In this document: positions 13,298 through 21,432 of the stretch, piece after piece | How the letters are laid out: each line of letters begins with the position of its first letter | Numbering within the stretch: the first letter of the stretch is position 1 | Program-made: the position numbers and the translations under genes | Assembly (NCBI GenBank): GCA_900767835.1 | Contig: CAAGAO010000027.1 | Span: 1 to 34,567 of the forward strand | Source of the DNA: Clostridia bacterium | Lineage (GTDB): Bacteria > Bacillota > Clostridia > Christensenellales > UBA1242 | Reading direction: 5' to 3' | DNA length: 34,567 nucleotides | Notes under the pieces: generated by a model | The model's input: only the letters and a program-made list of their open reading frames with translations | Told to the model about the DNA's origin: nothing | Databases searched by the model: none

Positions 13298-15448
13298 CTA
13301 AATTTTTAAAGATTTTGAAACACAACTTGCAACAAAATTATAGTATCTTGGTTCAACAGCACCAAGTGCTAAAGCATTTGCCTTGTTTATAATATACGCA
13401 CCACCATTTTTTAAGCATTGGTTGAGTTTATAAAAACGAATATTACCTAAACTTGCGGTTTGCGTAATGGTTGAAACTGGCGCTTCAAACGACACTTCTG
13501 CGAGCAAATTTAACTCATTTGAAATATGGTACATTTCAGTTGTGTCATCATTTTCATTTGCAACATTTTTTATAAAACCAAAGGTCTGCATATTGCTAAT
13601 AAACTTTAATGCATTAATTAAAATCCCCTGCATATTGCCCATTTTGGTTAATGTTTTTTCACTATCTTTTATGGCAAAAGTTGATGATTCAAATTGTGTA
13701 AAGGTTGGATTTGAAAAATAATTTTTTGCACTTTCAAATCTATCATCTAAATCAAGCGAGTGTGCAATTTTGATATTAATCTCTCCTTCTTGTTCGTTAG
13801 TATTGCCTAAAATATATTTAATTTGGTCGCCATCTAAAACAAACAAATTTAGTAATCTGTTTTGTTTGTATTCGCCAAAAACTAAATTTTGCGCTAGTGT
13901 GTTAAATACTTTTTTATCTACAAATGTTTCTTTAAATTGCTCTCTTGAGTATGATTTATTTGCAATAAAATTATTATATAATCTTTCTTTTTGCTTTTTT
14001 AATGTTTCTTCAGTGACTTCATCATTAACCAAAAGGTCTTGAACATCAGAGTTTTTCATAGCGTTGACTTCGGTATATAAATTAATATAATAATCTTTAT
14101 CCTCGTTAAATTTTGCTGTATTATCTTCTGCTAATTTTTTTATTAAATCTATTACTCTAAAGTTTTTAGCATAAATCAAACATTCAATAAAATATTTTGC
14201 TTCTTTTGTTCTATTGCTTTTATATAATTTTTGAATAAACTCAAACACATTTTCTTCTAAATTGCCAGTTGCAATTAAACTGACAAATCTAATTGCCCAT
14301 TTTGCACTTTTGATATCGTCTAATTTTTTTAATGCGTTAAATATACTCTCAGCAAAATTGTATAAGTCAATGGAATTAAACAAATCTTTTACTTCTTTTA
14401 AACCATTTAAATTGAGTAAATCTTTTTCTTGTTTGAATATATTTATTAAATATGTTTTAGAAGTATTGTCCGCATCTTCGCCGTCATTAAATTTTAATGG
14501 CATATTTTCAAAGGCAACACCTAAAGTTCGCTCTTGTGGAGCGTCAACTTTTTTTAATGCTGAAATTATAAAGTGTTTTGGAGAACAACCTAGGTTTGTA
14601 ACATCAGCAATACCCAACTTTGATTTTATAAACGCCCTAATTTCTTCATCTTTTTCTTCTTCATATAAATTTTCAAGTCTTGCGGTAACTTCTGGGTTTT
14701 CTATGCTTGCCAAAATTTTTACATAGTGGAATTTTTTATCGCCAGAACTTTCCAAATTTTTGTCAAAAAACGCCATAGTATCTTGATAGTAATGTTTTAA
14801 TATTTTTGCAAATATTGCGTCATCTGCCCCCTCATCACTATTAAATATTTCATACAATGCACCTTGAGTATTAAACTCTAAGCCTAAAGTGTAATATGTA
14901 TTTTTCAAACTTGGGTTTTGTAGAACATATTGTTTGACATCATTAAAATTTTCTCTATAAATTGTTTGCATATATTCAAGACATGGCTCAACGAAACAAG
15001 ATATTTCAGTCTTGTCGTTGTCTTCTATAATTGCGAATAAGAAAGGCAAATAATCTGTAAGTTCAATATCTGTACTTTTTACGACTTCAATAAATCTATC
15101 AAAATATCTTTCTTTATGAGTGTATTCTTTGTTTTTGCTATTGTATATGCACGAACCAACATGGGCCACAAACAATTTTTCCAAAAACACCACAATGCCT
15201 GTATAATGTTTTACATACAACAACATTTTAATAAAGTTGCTAAGTGCTGGTCCATATTCATTCAACTGAAAAATAAGTTCTGCAAGTGTGCTTAACTCTG
15301 TTAAATCTTTATTTACTGTTTTACCAGACAACATTTCTTTAATCTCAGTAAAAGGCATTGAATCTAATATTGGCTTGTTTGTTACATCTATCCCAAATAT
15401 TTTTTCAACTCTTGAACTAATTTGTTTATAATCTCTTAATATTTCCAT
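13298..15448 (-). CDS. Large DUF4132-domain protein with HEAT-like helical region
   Basis: The 716-residue soluble protein is helical over its first 470 residues, with repeat-like helix pairs (SIENPEVTARLENLYEEEK, ALKKLDDIKSAKWAIRFVSL) resembling HEAT repeats. The C-terminal third fits DUF4132 (MolR/WGR-associated): RLYNNFIANKSYSREQFKET, then LAQNLVFGEYKQNRLL and IKIAHSLDL. Function of DUF4132 proteins is unknown. The gene is alone, with a terminator-like element after it and a hairpin containing its ribosome binding site before it. No signal peptide or membrane segment. Confidence 0.75.
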   Translation of the reverse strand: MEILRDYKQISSRVEKIFGIDVTNKPILDSMPFTEIKEMLSGKTVNKDLTELSTLAELIFQLNEYGPALSNFIKMLLYVKHYTGIVVFLEKLFVAHVGSCIYNSKNKEYTHKERYFDRFIEVVKSTDIELTDYLPFLFAIIEDNDKTEISCFVEPCLEYMQTIYRENFNDVKQYVLQNPSLKNTYYTLGLEFNTQGALYEIFNSDEGADDAIFAKILKHYYQDTMAFFDKNLESSGDKKFHYVKILASIENPEVTARLENLYEEEKDEEIRAFIKSKLGIADVTNLGCSPKHFIISALKKVDAPQERTLGVAFENMPLKFNDGEDADNTSKTYLINIFKQEKDLLNLNGLKEVKDLFNSIDLYNFAESIFNALKKLDDIKSAKWAIRFVSLIATGNLEENVFEFIQKLYKSNRTKEAKYFIECLIYAKNFRVIDLIKKLAEDNTAKFNEDKDYYINLYTEVNAMKNSDVQDLLVNDEVTEETLKKQKERLYNNFIANKSYSREQFKETFVDKKVFNTLAQNLVFGEYKQNRLLNLFVLDGDQIKYILGNTNEQEGEINIKIAHSLDLDDRFESAKNYFSNPTFTQFESSTFAIKDSEKTLTKMGNMQGILINALKFISNMQTFGFIKNVANENDDTTEMYHISNELNLLAEVSFEAPVSTITQTASLGNIRFYKLNQCLKNGGAYIINKANALALGAVEPRYYNFVASCVSKSLKI

Positions 15449-15455
15449 AAAAAAT

Positions 15456-15482
15456 AAATTCCTTTTTTTTCAAAAGGAATTT
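15456..15482 (-). promoter_or_regulatory. Hairpin enclosing the ribosome binding site of the DUF4132 gene
   Basis: An 11-bp stem (AAATTCCTTTT at 15456-15466 with AAAAGGAATTT at 15472-15482) places the AAAAGGAA ribosome binding site in the paired 3' arm on the minus strand, 7 bases from the start codon. It is followed by ATTTTTT, so it could alternatively end transcription coming from ypeB. Either reading implies control of this gene. Confidence 0.5.
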
Positions 15483-15607
15483 TAACATATAATCGTAATA
15501 AAAACAAGAAAAATGACATTTTTATTAATTTCTTTTAACTTTTTTGCGATTATTTTTAACCTATAGTTTTATTAAAATTGTGAAAATATATTTTTAAAAC
15601 TATTTAA

Positions 15608-16972
15608 TTACATTAATTTATTACCATCTAAGGTTTGAATAACTTTTAAAATATTTTCAGTAGTTCCATCTATTGCATTGATATATACATAATAAGTTGC
15701 GTCATTTTTCAAACATTTATATTCATAACACAACTTTTCCTCATTAATATCTAGTGGCGCAAGACAAAGTCTTGACATTTCAATAGTGAAGCCTTCTGGG
15801 ATTTTTTTATCTGCAAGAGTTTTTTCAAACACTGCCGTTTGTAGTTGTCTTGTGGTATGATTTGTGTAAAAACTAGATGCCGAATAACCTATAATTTCAC
15901 CACTTTTTAGGTCCACTTTAACTTTAATTAAGTCTGGATAAAGCACTACTTTATCTTGTAAAGGTGCAAGATTTATATATGCATCATTGGATACAACATC
16001 ACTCCAAACACAATCAAAATTTACTCCTGTTTGGTCTTTTGCTAGTCTTTTTGCTTTTGAAATCGCGTCTTGCAATGTAACAATTTTTTCTTTAGTATCA
16101 CCAAAACCACTAACAGTTAATAATTTACCTGCCGTTTTTGTTACTTGCACATAGAGTTTTATATCTTTATTTAAATTTACTTCAAAATCAAAAGTTTCAA
16201 ATCTACCTTGACTTTCAGTTTTATATGTTATGTCTTTATCTTCCACTACTTTGTAAATCTTTTTAATTGTTTGCTTTGCATAATCAACCGACACTAGGTT
16301 TCCCGTTAGACCTTTTGGTTCTTTGTTGTATTGCCCGTCTGCAAATGGTCCATCATATATCATTGTTGGATATTCAACATCACTCCCCTTTATGCCATGA
16401 ATTTTTAAAGTAAAATTATTGTAATCTCCCTCAAGCAAGTTGCCATTAGTAAAAATATTAAAGCCTTGTGATATATATTTATCATTAAACTGATTTAAAC
16501 TATTTTTTAAAGCCAGCATACTTTCATATATATTTTCTAAAGTATCAATTTCGGCAGTAGTTAAAGTTTGCCCTTTATCTATTTTATCACACAAGGTGCC
16601 TGTATAACCGCTAACTTGATTTATAAATTTTTTTGTTTGGTCTATGCCATTTAAAGATATCGGCAAATTACTTAAGTTATAACTTGCGCTGTTTGTATTC
16701 TTACTAATTTCTCCTAAAAGTTTTCTTGAATAATTATCATAACTTGACGCAAGCACTTTTGATAGTTTAATTTCACTATTATTTACATTGTCCACTAAAT
16801 CGTAAAAATTTCTATCATATACATTTTCTATAGTCAAGCCCATATTATTAACTTTAGACATATTTGTTATCCACAATGTTGCTGAAACAATAAGTAACGC
16901 ACTAACAATACATAATGCATTCACCAAACCAAGATTGACTCTATTTTTAGATTGGGTTTTTACTCTTGTCAT
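15608..16972 (-). CDS. ypeB: Germination protein YpeB (SleB partner)
   Basis: YpeB is needed to localise or stabilise the cortex-lytic enzyme SleB in spores. I choose the ATG at 16972 with AAGGAG 11 bases upstream; the GTG four codons earlier overlaps that site. The 454-residue protein has one N-terminal membrane anchor (about residues 14-36: ALCIVSALLIVSATLWI), a helical N-domain (about 40-180) and a C-terminal half with PepSY-type repeats (TLQDAISKAKRLAKDQTGV; YPDLIKVKVDLKSGEIIGYS). It lies directly downstream of sleB, the conserved arrangement. It marks the organism as spore-forming; expression is probably in the forespore, though I could not define the promoter. Confidence 0.9.
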   Translation of the reverse strand: MTRVKTQSKNRVNLGLVNALCIVSALLIVSATLWITNMSKVNNMGLTIENVYDRNFYDLVDNVNNSEIKLSKVLASSYDNYSRKLLGEISKNTNSASYNLSNLPISLNGIDQTKKFINQVSGYTGTLCDKIDKGQTLTTAEIDTLENIYESMLALKNSLNQFNDKYISQGFNIFTNGNLLEGDYNNFTLKIHGIKGSDVEYPTMIYDGPFADGQYNKEPKGLTGNLVSVDYAKQTIKKIYKVVEDKDITYKTESQGRFETFDFEVNLNKDIKLYVQVTKTAGKLLTVSGFGDTKEKIVTLQDAISKAKRLAKDQTGVNFDCVWSDVVSNDAYINLAPLQDKVVLYPDLIKVKVDLKSGEIIGYSASSFYTNHTTRQLQTAVFEKTLADKKIPEGFTIEMSRLCLAPLDINEEKLCYEYKCLKNDATYYVYINAIDGTTENILKVIQTLDGNKLM

Positions 16973-17109
16973 AATAATACACACTCCTTAATTTTAAAAT
17001 TTGTTTATTTAAACCATAAATATTTGATTTATTGAAATTGTTAGTTTTACAACTTAATTTTTAACAAATCAAAAATTAACAACTAATTAATTCCGCATTG
17101 CAACAGTTT

Positions 17110-17805
17110 TTAAATAGCAAAAACATGTCTACCTATGGTCACAACAGTTTGTCTTGAAAATATCCATTGACTGGTTGCCGTAGCTGGGTTGTAGTAATAT
17201 ATACAACCATAAGTTGGGTCCCAACCATTCATTGCGTCTGTGGCAGCATTGTATGCACTTTGGTTTGGTTCCAAATTGATTTGCCCGTCATTAACTGCAG
17301 TAAATGCCCATGGTTGATAAACGACTCCAGAAATTGTATTAGGGAAATTTGGACTTTTTACACGATTTAATATTACCGCTGCCACTGCAACTTGTCCAAC
17401 ATATGGTTCTCCGCGAGCCTCCGCATGAACACATTTTGCAAGCAAATATATATCAGTTGAAGAATACTTACCAGAAGAAGTCCCAAGCCCCAGTTTGTTT
17501 AGTGTGTTTTTACCAACGATGCCATCAACTTTTAACCCATAATCTCTTTGAAATTTTTTAACCGCATTTATTGTTTGCGTTCCAAATATACCATCTATTG
17601 CACCATTATAATAACCTAAATCTTTTAATTTTTGTTGGACCTGCTTGTTTTGAGAAGTTGTTGCAACATTTACTACTTGATTTGAATAAGAGTAGTTTAC
17701 CGCATATAATGTTCCGCCCAAAGCAAAAGCAAAAATTAAAATAAGACACAATATAAATATTTTTTTAAATTTTTTAAATGATTTTTTTTGATATTTTGTT
17801 TCCAT
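17110..17805 (-). CDS. sleB: Spore cortex-lytic enzyme SleB
   Basis: SleB is a lytic transglycosylase that degrades muramic-lactam cortex peptidoglycan during germination. The 231-residue protein has a signal/membrane segment (about 16-36), a PG_binding_1 domain (about 53-106: VQQKLKDLGYYNGAIDGIFG and the typical AVKKFQ helix) and a Hydrolase_2 catalytic domain (about 118-231). The catalytic glutamate is Glu129 in CVHAEARGEPYVGQVAVAAV; the closing motif WIFSRQTVVTIGRHVF is typical. Length is slightly short but complete. Cotranscribed ypeB follows after 137 bases. AAAAGGA precedes the ATG. Confidence 0.95.
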   Translation of the reverse strand: METKYQKKSFKKFKKIFILCLILIFAFALGGTLYAVNYSYSNQVVNVATTSQNKQVQQKLKDLGYYNGAIDGIFGTQTINAVKKFQRDYGLKVDGIVGKNTLNKLGLGTSSGKYSSTDIYLLAKCVHAEARGEPYVGQVAVAAVILNRVKSPNFPNTISGVVYQPWAFTAVNDGQINLEPNQSAYNAATDAMNGWDPTYGCIYYYNPATATSQWIFSRQTVVTIGRHVFAI

Positions 17806-17997
17806 ATTTTTGTCCTTTTAAAATATTTCATAACTATATTGTGCAAGTTGAAATAAATTATTACAAAAAAAAATAGATTTTATTTAAACAATATTTAAAT
17901 GCAAAAAAATCATCATAGGCAAATATAGATATATTTTTGTATATGAATATATCTTACTATTATTGTAAGTAATATTTTTAGTTTTTCACTTGTAAAG

Positions 17998-18036
17998 TTA
18001 ATTCGGTCAAAACCGAATCGGTTTTGACCGAATTAA
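17998..18036. repeat. Perfect 39-nt palindrome upstream of sleB
   Basis: Two 19-nt arms (17998-18016 and 18018-18036) are exact reverse complements around one central A. Each arm contains its own small inverted repeat (TTCGGT, CAAA, ACCGAA), making two adjacent hairpins possible. No T run follows. It lies 193 bases upstream of the sleB start and 138 bases from the hairpin ending rlmB. The rest of the 17806-18211 gap is AT-rich with nothing else recognised. Confidence 0.85.
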
Positions 18037-18173
18037 TAGATTATAACAGAAAGTATTTCTTTAACACATAAAAATTCCTTTCTATTTATAGTAAATTAAG
18101 GAGCATTTATTAGAAATTAATATTAATAAAAATGATGATGTAAAGAAATAAAACCCATTTTATAGTATAAAAA

Positions 18174-18201
18174 AGTGACATTTGTGTTTTCAAATGTCAC
18201 T
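18174..18201 (-). terminator. Terminator of the mrnC-rlmB unit
   Basis: An 11-bp perfect stem (AGTGACATTTG at 18174-18184 with CAAATGTCACT at 18191-18201) has a 6-nt loop and is followed on the minus strand by a T run. It lies just after the rlmB stop at 18212. Confidence 0.85.
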
Positions 18202-18211
18202 ATTAGTTATT

Positions 18212-18931
18212 TTATCCTCTTTGTCTTACAATTTCGTAAACGATAACCGCTGTTGCAACACTAGCATTTAAACTGTTTACTTTACCTTTAAGTTTGATTG
18301 ATACAGTTTCATCACAAATCTCTCTAGTTAATTTGCTTACGCCTTTACCTTCACTACCAACAACAACCGCTATTGAACCTTTTAGATTTAAATCTGTCAT
18401 TTGTTTACCGCCTGTTTCTAAGCAATAAATCCAAACTCCCTGTTTTTTCAAAATTTCTAAACAGTTATTTATGTTTCCAACTCTTGCAATTAACATATTT
18501 GCGGTTGCACCAGCACTTGTTTTGACAACAGTATCATTAACTGCACACGCCCTATGTTCTGGAATAATAATTCCATGAACACCAGCACACTCGCAAGTTC
18601 TAATTATTGCTCCAAAATTATGAGGATCTTCAATTCCGTCTAAAACAACAATAAATGGGTCCTCATTTAGACTATTTGCTTTTTTAAATATATCTTCAAC
18701 TTCAGCATAAGAAAATTCGGTTGTATCGCAAATAAAACCTTGATGACGATTTCTTGTCTTTTTGTCTAAAACATCTTTAGAAACAAAGTCTATTCTTATA
18801 CCTTTATCCTTTGCAAGTTTGATTATTTGATTACTTGCATTATCACTAAGATTGTTTTGTACCATAAGTTTATTAATTGTTATGTTGTTTTTTAATGCTT
18901 CTAAAACGGCATTTTTTCCTTCTATTATCAT
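18212..18931 (-). CDS. rlmB: 23S rRNA (guanosine-2'-O-)-methyltransferase RlmB (TrmH/SpoU family)
   Basis: The enzyme methylates the 2'-O of a conserved 23S rRNA guanosine (G2251 in E. coli) using SAM. The 239 residues show an N-terminal substrate-binding domain (IIEGKNAVLEALKN) and the knotted SPOUT domain with its three motifs: LDGIEDPHNFGAIIRTCECA, VVVGSEGKGVS and SLNASVATAVIVYE. AAAAGGG precedes the ATG. It follows mrnC in the same order as in Bacillus (cysS-mrnC-rlmB), although cysS is not next to them here. Paralogous TrmH-family tRNA methyltransferases are less likely given length and neighbour. Confidence 0.92.
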   Translation of the reverse strand: MIIEGKNAVLEALKNNITINKLMVQNNLSDNASNQIIKLAKDKGIRIDFVSKDVLDKKTRNRHQGFICDTTEFSYAEVEDIFKKANSLNEDPFIVVLDGIEDPHNFGAIIRTCECAGVHGIIIPEHRACAVNDTVVKTSAGATANMLIARVGNINNCLEILKKQGVWIYCLETGGKQMTDLNLKGSIAVVVGSEGKGVSKLTREICDETVSIKLKGKVNSLNASVATAVIVYEIVRQRG

Positions 18932-19021
18932 TTTTTTCCCTTTTAATTTTTTATTACATATATATATTTATTAATGAAACAGATTGTTGTTTATAAACTT
19001 AAAATTATTAAAATGATATCA

Positions 19022-19420
19022 TTAATAACTAAGTATTTGCTTTAAGCGATTAAAGTCGCCCTTTAAATATAAATATCCAACAAGAGCCTCAAAAGCGGTT
19101 GCTTTTTTATATGTTTCTATATCACTATTCTTTGCTATATTGTGAGTTTTTGCATTTCTTGCTCTGCGAACAATATCGTGTTCTTTTTCGGTTAAATTGC
19201 AAAACATTGTGTCGAGTTTATTTGCCTGGCTTTTCGCATTACAAAATTTTGCACTTTTTAAATGGCATTTATTTACCAGCAAATTGCTATTTTTAACCAC
19301 TCTATCTCTAACATAAAGTGTATGGACTCCATCACCTATAAAAGCAAGGACTATTGGATTTATTTCTTTGAAGGCTTCTTCGTCTAGTGGATTGTCAAAG
19401 ATTTCTTGTAAATTTATCAT
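19022..19420 (-). CDS. mrnC: Mini-ribonuclease III (MrnC)
   Basis: MrnC matures 23S rRNA ends by cutting double-stranded precursor. The 132-residue protein is a bare RNase III catalytic domain without a dsRNA-binding domain. It shows the family pattern NPIVLAFIGDGVHTLYVRD (with the metal-binding Asp), RRARNAKTHNI and the second acidic motif KATAFEALVGYLYLKGD. AAAAAGGA precedes the ATG. It is followed by rlmB, the conserved Bacillota neighbour. Upstream is a long non-coding region with structured repeats and DnaA boxes. Confidence 0.93.
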   Translation of the reverse strand: MINLQEIFDNPLDEEAFKEINPIVLAFIGDGVHTLYVRDRVVKNSNLLVNKCHLKSAKFCNAKSQANKLDTMFCNLTEKEHDIVRRARNAKTHNIAKNSDIETYKKATAFEALVGYLYLKGDFNRLKQILSY

Positions 19421-19497
19421 TATAATTCCTTTTTATATTATCGGAAGTTGTCGGCAAACAGCCCGCAGGGATACTTGCCAGCAACTGATGTTTATTC

Positions 19498-19582
19498 AAA
19501 CTGTGATGCCTTGATTTGTCAAGGATTTGCGTTTAGCAAATTGATTTGTGAATGAAATGAACAAAGCAACATCACATAGTTT
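19498..19582. repeat. Cloverleaf-like inverted-repeat element B
   Basis: An outer stem (AAACT-GTGATG at 19498-19508 with CATCAC-AT-AGTTT at 19570-19582) encloses three hairpins: CCTTGA/TCAAGG (19509-19524), ATTTGC/GCAAAT (19525-19541) and TTTGT/ACAAA (19545-19565). The third hairpin loop holds GAATGAAATGA, also found beside the element at 30388. It shares the architecture of element A at 13198. A further two-part stem-loop lies at 19445-19485. Confidence 0.65.
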
Positions 19583-19667
19583 ATATTAAGGAGCGAGAGA
19601 TAGTGACTTTATGCTTGCATAAAAAGGCACTAGAAATCGCGACGCCAATATATATAGTTTATATTAA
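19576..19667. repeat. 14-bp direct repeats flanking a 64-bp hairpin segment
   Basis: ATAGTTTATATTAA occurs at 19576-19589 and 19654-19667. The segment between them contains an imperfect hairpin (AGTGAC-TTTATGC against GCATAAAaaGGCACT). The left copy overlaps the outer arm of element B. The repeats could be a target duplication around a small inserted element or a remnant of slippage. Confidence 0.5.
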
Positions 19668-19739
19668 ACTATTTTATATGTTTTTCAAAAATTTTACAAT
19701 AAATTTTTAACAAAATGCATAAATAATTACTAAAATGAA

Positions 19740-19965
19740 TAATCCACATTTCCGCTTGCATAAATATTTTTGACAAACTTCTTTTTTATTATTTTCTCTC
19801 GCCGAAATATGTACATTACTTTCACTTGAAAATAAAGGATTTAAAGACAATGTGTATAAGTTATCCACATTTCCACAATTTAATGTTTATACATTTTTGT
19901 AAATAATTATTCAAAAATTATGCATAAATGGTGTTTTAAGCACCAAAGCGGACAAGTTATCCACA
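19740..19965. other. DnaA-box cluster
   Basis: Perfect DnaA boxes TTATCCACA occur at 19861-19869 and 19957-19965. A near match (TAATCCACA) is at 19740-19748, and an inverted TGTGTATAA at 19851-19859 forms a back-to-back pair with the 19861 box. Each forward box is followed by TTTCCAC or TTTCCGC, so the repeat unit is longer than a chance 9-mer. The flanks are very AT-rich. This is either an origin-like region or an orphan regulatory cluster; no dnaA or dnaN gene is adjacent. Nothing else was recognised in 19421-20087 beyond the repeats listed. Confidence 0.6.
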
Positions 19966-20087
19966 TTTCCACATTACGATGTAAGAAACTTTAAAATAGT
20001 ATTGTATTTTACTTGACAACACCATATGTTGTGTTTTGTTAATTTTTTTGTCAAAAAATGTCGCAATCTTACTTTATTTTTCATATG

Positions 20088-21086
20088 TTATTTGTTTTGT
20101 GGCAAGGAATTTATCCAATCCACAGTCCGCTTAATACCTTCATCTTTACCAACTATAGGATTATACCCCATACTTAAAAGTTTATCTATACTAAAACTAT
20201 AATCTTCACAGTTTTGGTATACACTAAAACGAGTAATCAGTGGCGCTTTCTTTATAAAAAAGATATGATACACCCCCTCGACCAAACAAGCAGTGGCTTT
20301 TGCTAGCACTTTTGGAAAATTTGTAAACTTAGGTCTAACCCCAAAAGCCTTTGCAACATCAGTCAAGTACATTTTTAAAGTGTCGTTATTATCTGCCACA
20401 TTATAGTCTGTGTTATGACACTTTTCGTTTAATGCTGTATATATTATTGCTTCTGCAAGGTTGCCAACATACACAAAACAACTCTCATACTTACCACCAG
20501 CACTAATCAACATTTTTTCTTTTTTAACACGCGTATATATTTGATAACTAGATGTGTAATCATATTCGCCATAAACATTTCCTGGACGAATAACAACATA
20601 AGGTATATTGTTTTTAGTGCAATAATCTTTAACATAGTTTTCTGTCTGCAATTTGCTTAATGAATATGGATTTTTAAAAGGTTTCATTTCTCCATCTTCT
20701 TTAATATTTTTATAGCCATAAAAGCCATAAACAGCAACCGAACTTAAATATGTAAAATTTTTAAGCGGACAAGTTTTTGCATAGTCCAATAGTTTTGATG
20801 TGCCACCTAGATTAATTTTTAAAAAATCTTTTAACTTGCCCCAAACACTAACCTTACCCGCAATATGAAAAATGTAGTTGACTTTTGGTAATTCGTTTGT
20901 GTTTAAAGTTGTCACATCACCGCGAAGAACTTTTATTTTGCCTTCGTCAACATATTTATTGTATTTAACATTATTAGACTTTGCGCTCCTTTGAAGTGCG
21001 TAAACAAAAACACCTTTTTCGACCAAAGCAGTACAAAGGTGAGAACCAATAAACCCATTTGCACCAGTTACTAATGCTGTATCCAT
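20088..21086 (-). CDS. Extended SDR, NAD-dependent epimerase/dehydratase (candidate CerR-type reductase)
   Basis: The 332-residue protein has the Rossmann nucleotide motif TGANGFIG (7-14), the active-site serine region YLSSVAVYG (Ser115/116) and the catalytic YSLSK (Tyr141, Lys145). RPGNVYGEYD and the C-terminal PLITRFSVYQNCEDYSFSID are typical of 3-beta-hydroxysteroid-dehydrogenase-like extended SDRs. A hydrophobic stretch (ACLVEGVYHIFFI) near residue 270 may attach it to membranes, which suits a lipid substrate. The bacterial ceramide reductase CerR is an enzyme of this general type; together with the Spt-like and bCerS-like genes this makes a role in ceramide synthesis plausible. A sugar-nucleotide epimerase is the main alternative. 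Confidence 0.8.
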   Translation of the reverse strand: MDTALVTGANGFIGSHLCTALVEKGVFVYALQRSAKSNNVKYNKYVDEGKIKVLRGDVTTLNTNELPKVNYIFHIAGKVSVWGKLKDFLKINLGGTSKLLDYAKTCPLKNFTYLSSVAVYGFYGYKNIKEDGEMKPFKNPYSLSKLQTENYVKDYCTKNNIPYVVIRPGNVYGEYDYTSSYQIYTRVKKEKMLISAGGKYESCFVYVGNLAEAIIYTALNEKCHNTDYNVADNNDTLKMYLTDVAKAFGVRPKFTNFPKVLAKATACLVEGVYHIFFIKKAPLITRFSVYQNCEDYSFSIDKLLSMGYNPIVGKDEGIKRTVDWINSLPQNK

Positions 21087-21432
21087 ATACTATTCCCTTT
21101 TATTTTTACAAGTTTAACACATTTAACAAAATAAGACAAACACAATAAATAAAAAATAATAACTGGTTTGATTCCAAAAACAAACTTTAATTTTTTCGCC
21201 TTCTTCGGTTTCTTTTGTGATTAATAAAGAATCAACTTGACATTGATATATTAAAGTAAAAGCGTTAGGAATTAAACGCAACTATATTTAATGGATAATA
21301 TTTTTAACTCATATTGTGAGTAATGGCAAAAAAGTCAAAGTTCTAAAAAAATACAAATCACGACAATTTTAATTAAAAAATTCACTTTTAACATTTTGTA
21401 TGTTATACTAAAAATCATTGTAAGGATAACAT
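21087..21432. other. Non-coding gap upstream of cls with a possible gene remnant
   Basis: No gene with a ribosome binding site is visible. On the minus strand a frame of about 50 codons (containing SLLITKETEEGEKIKVCFWN) is open but begins after a stop with only a TTG, so it may be a decayed gene end. ACTCA/TGAGT (21307-21321) is a small inverted repeat. TATACT near 21403 with a weak -35 could be the cls promoter. Confidence 0.35.

Noticed and set aside
19421..20087. Calling the region oriC outright
   Set aside because: DnaA boxes are convincing, but no dnaA, dnaN or other usual origin neighbour is present and gene orientation does not switch here.
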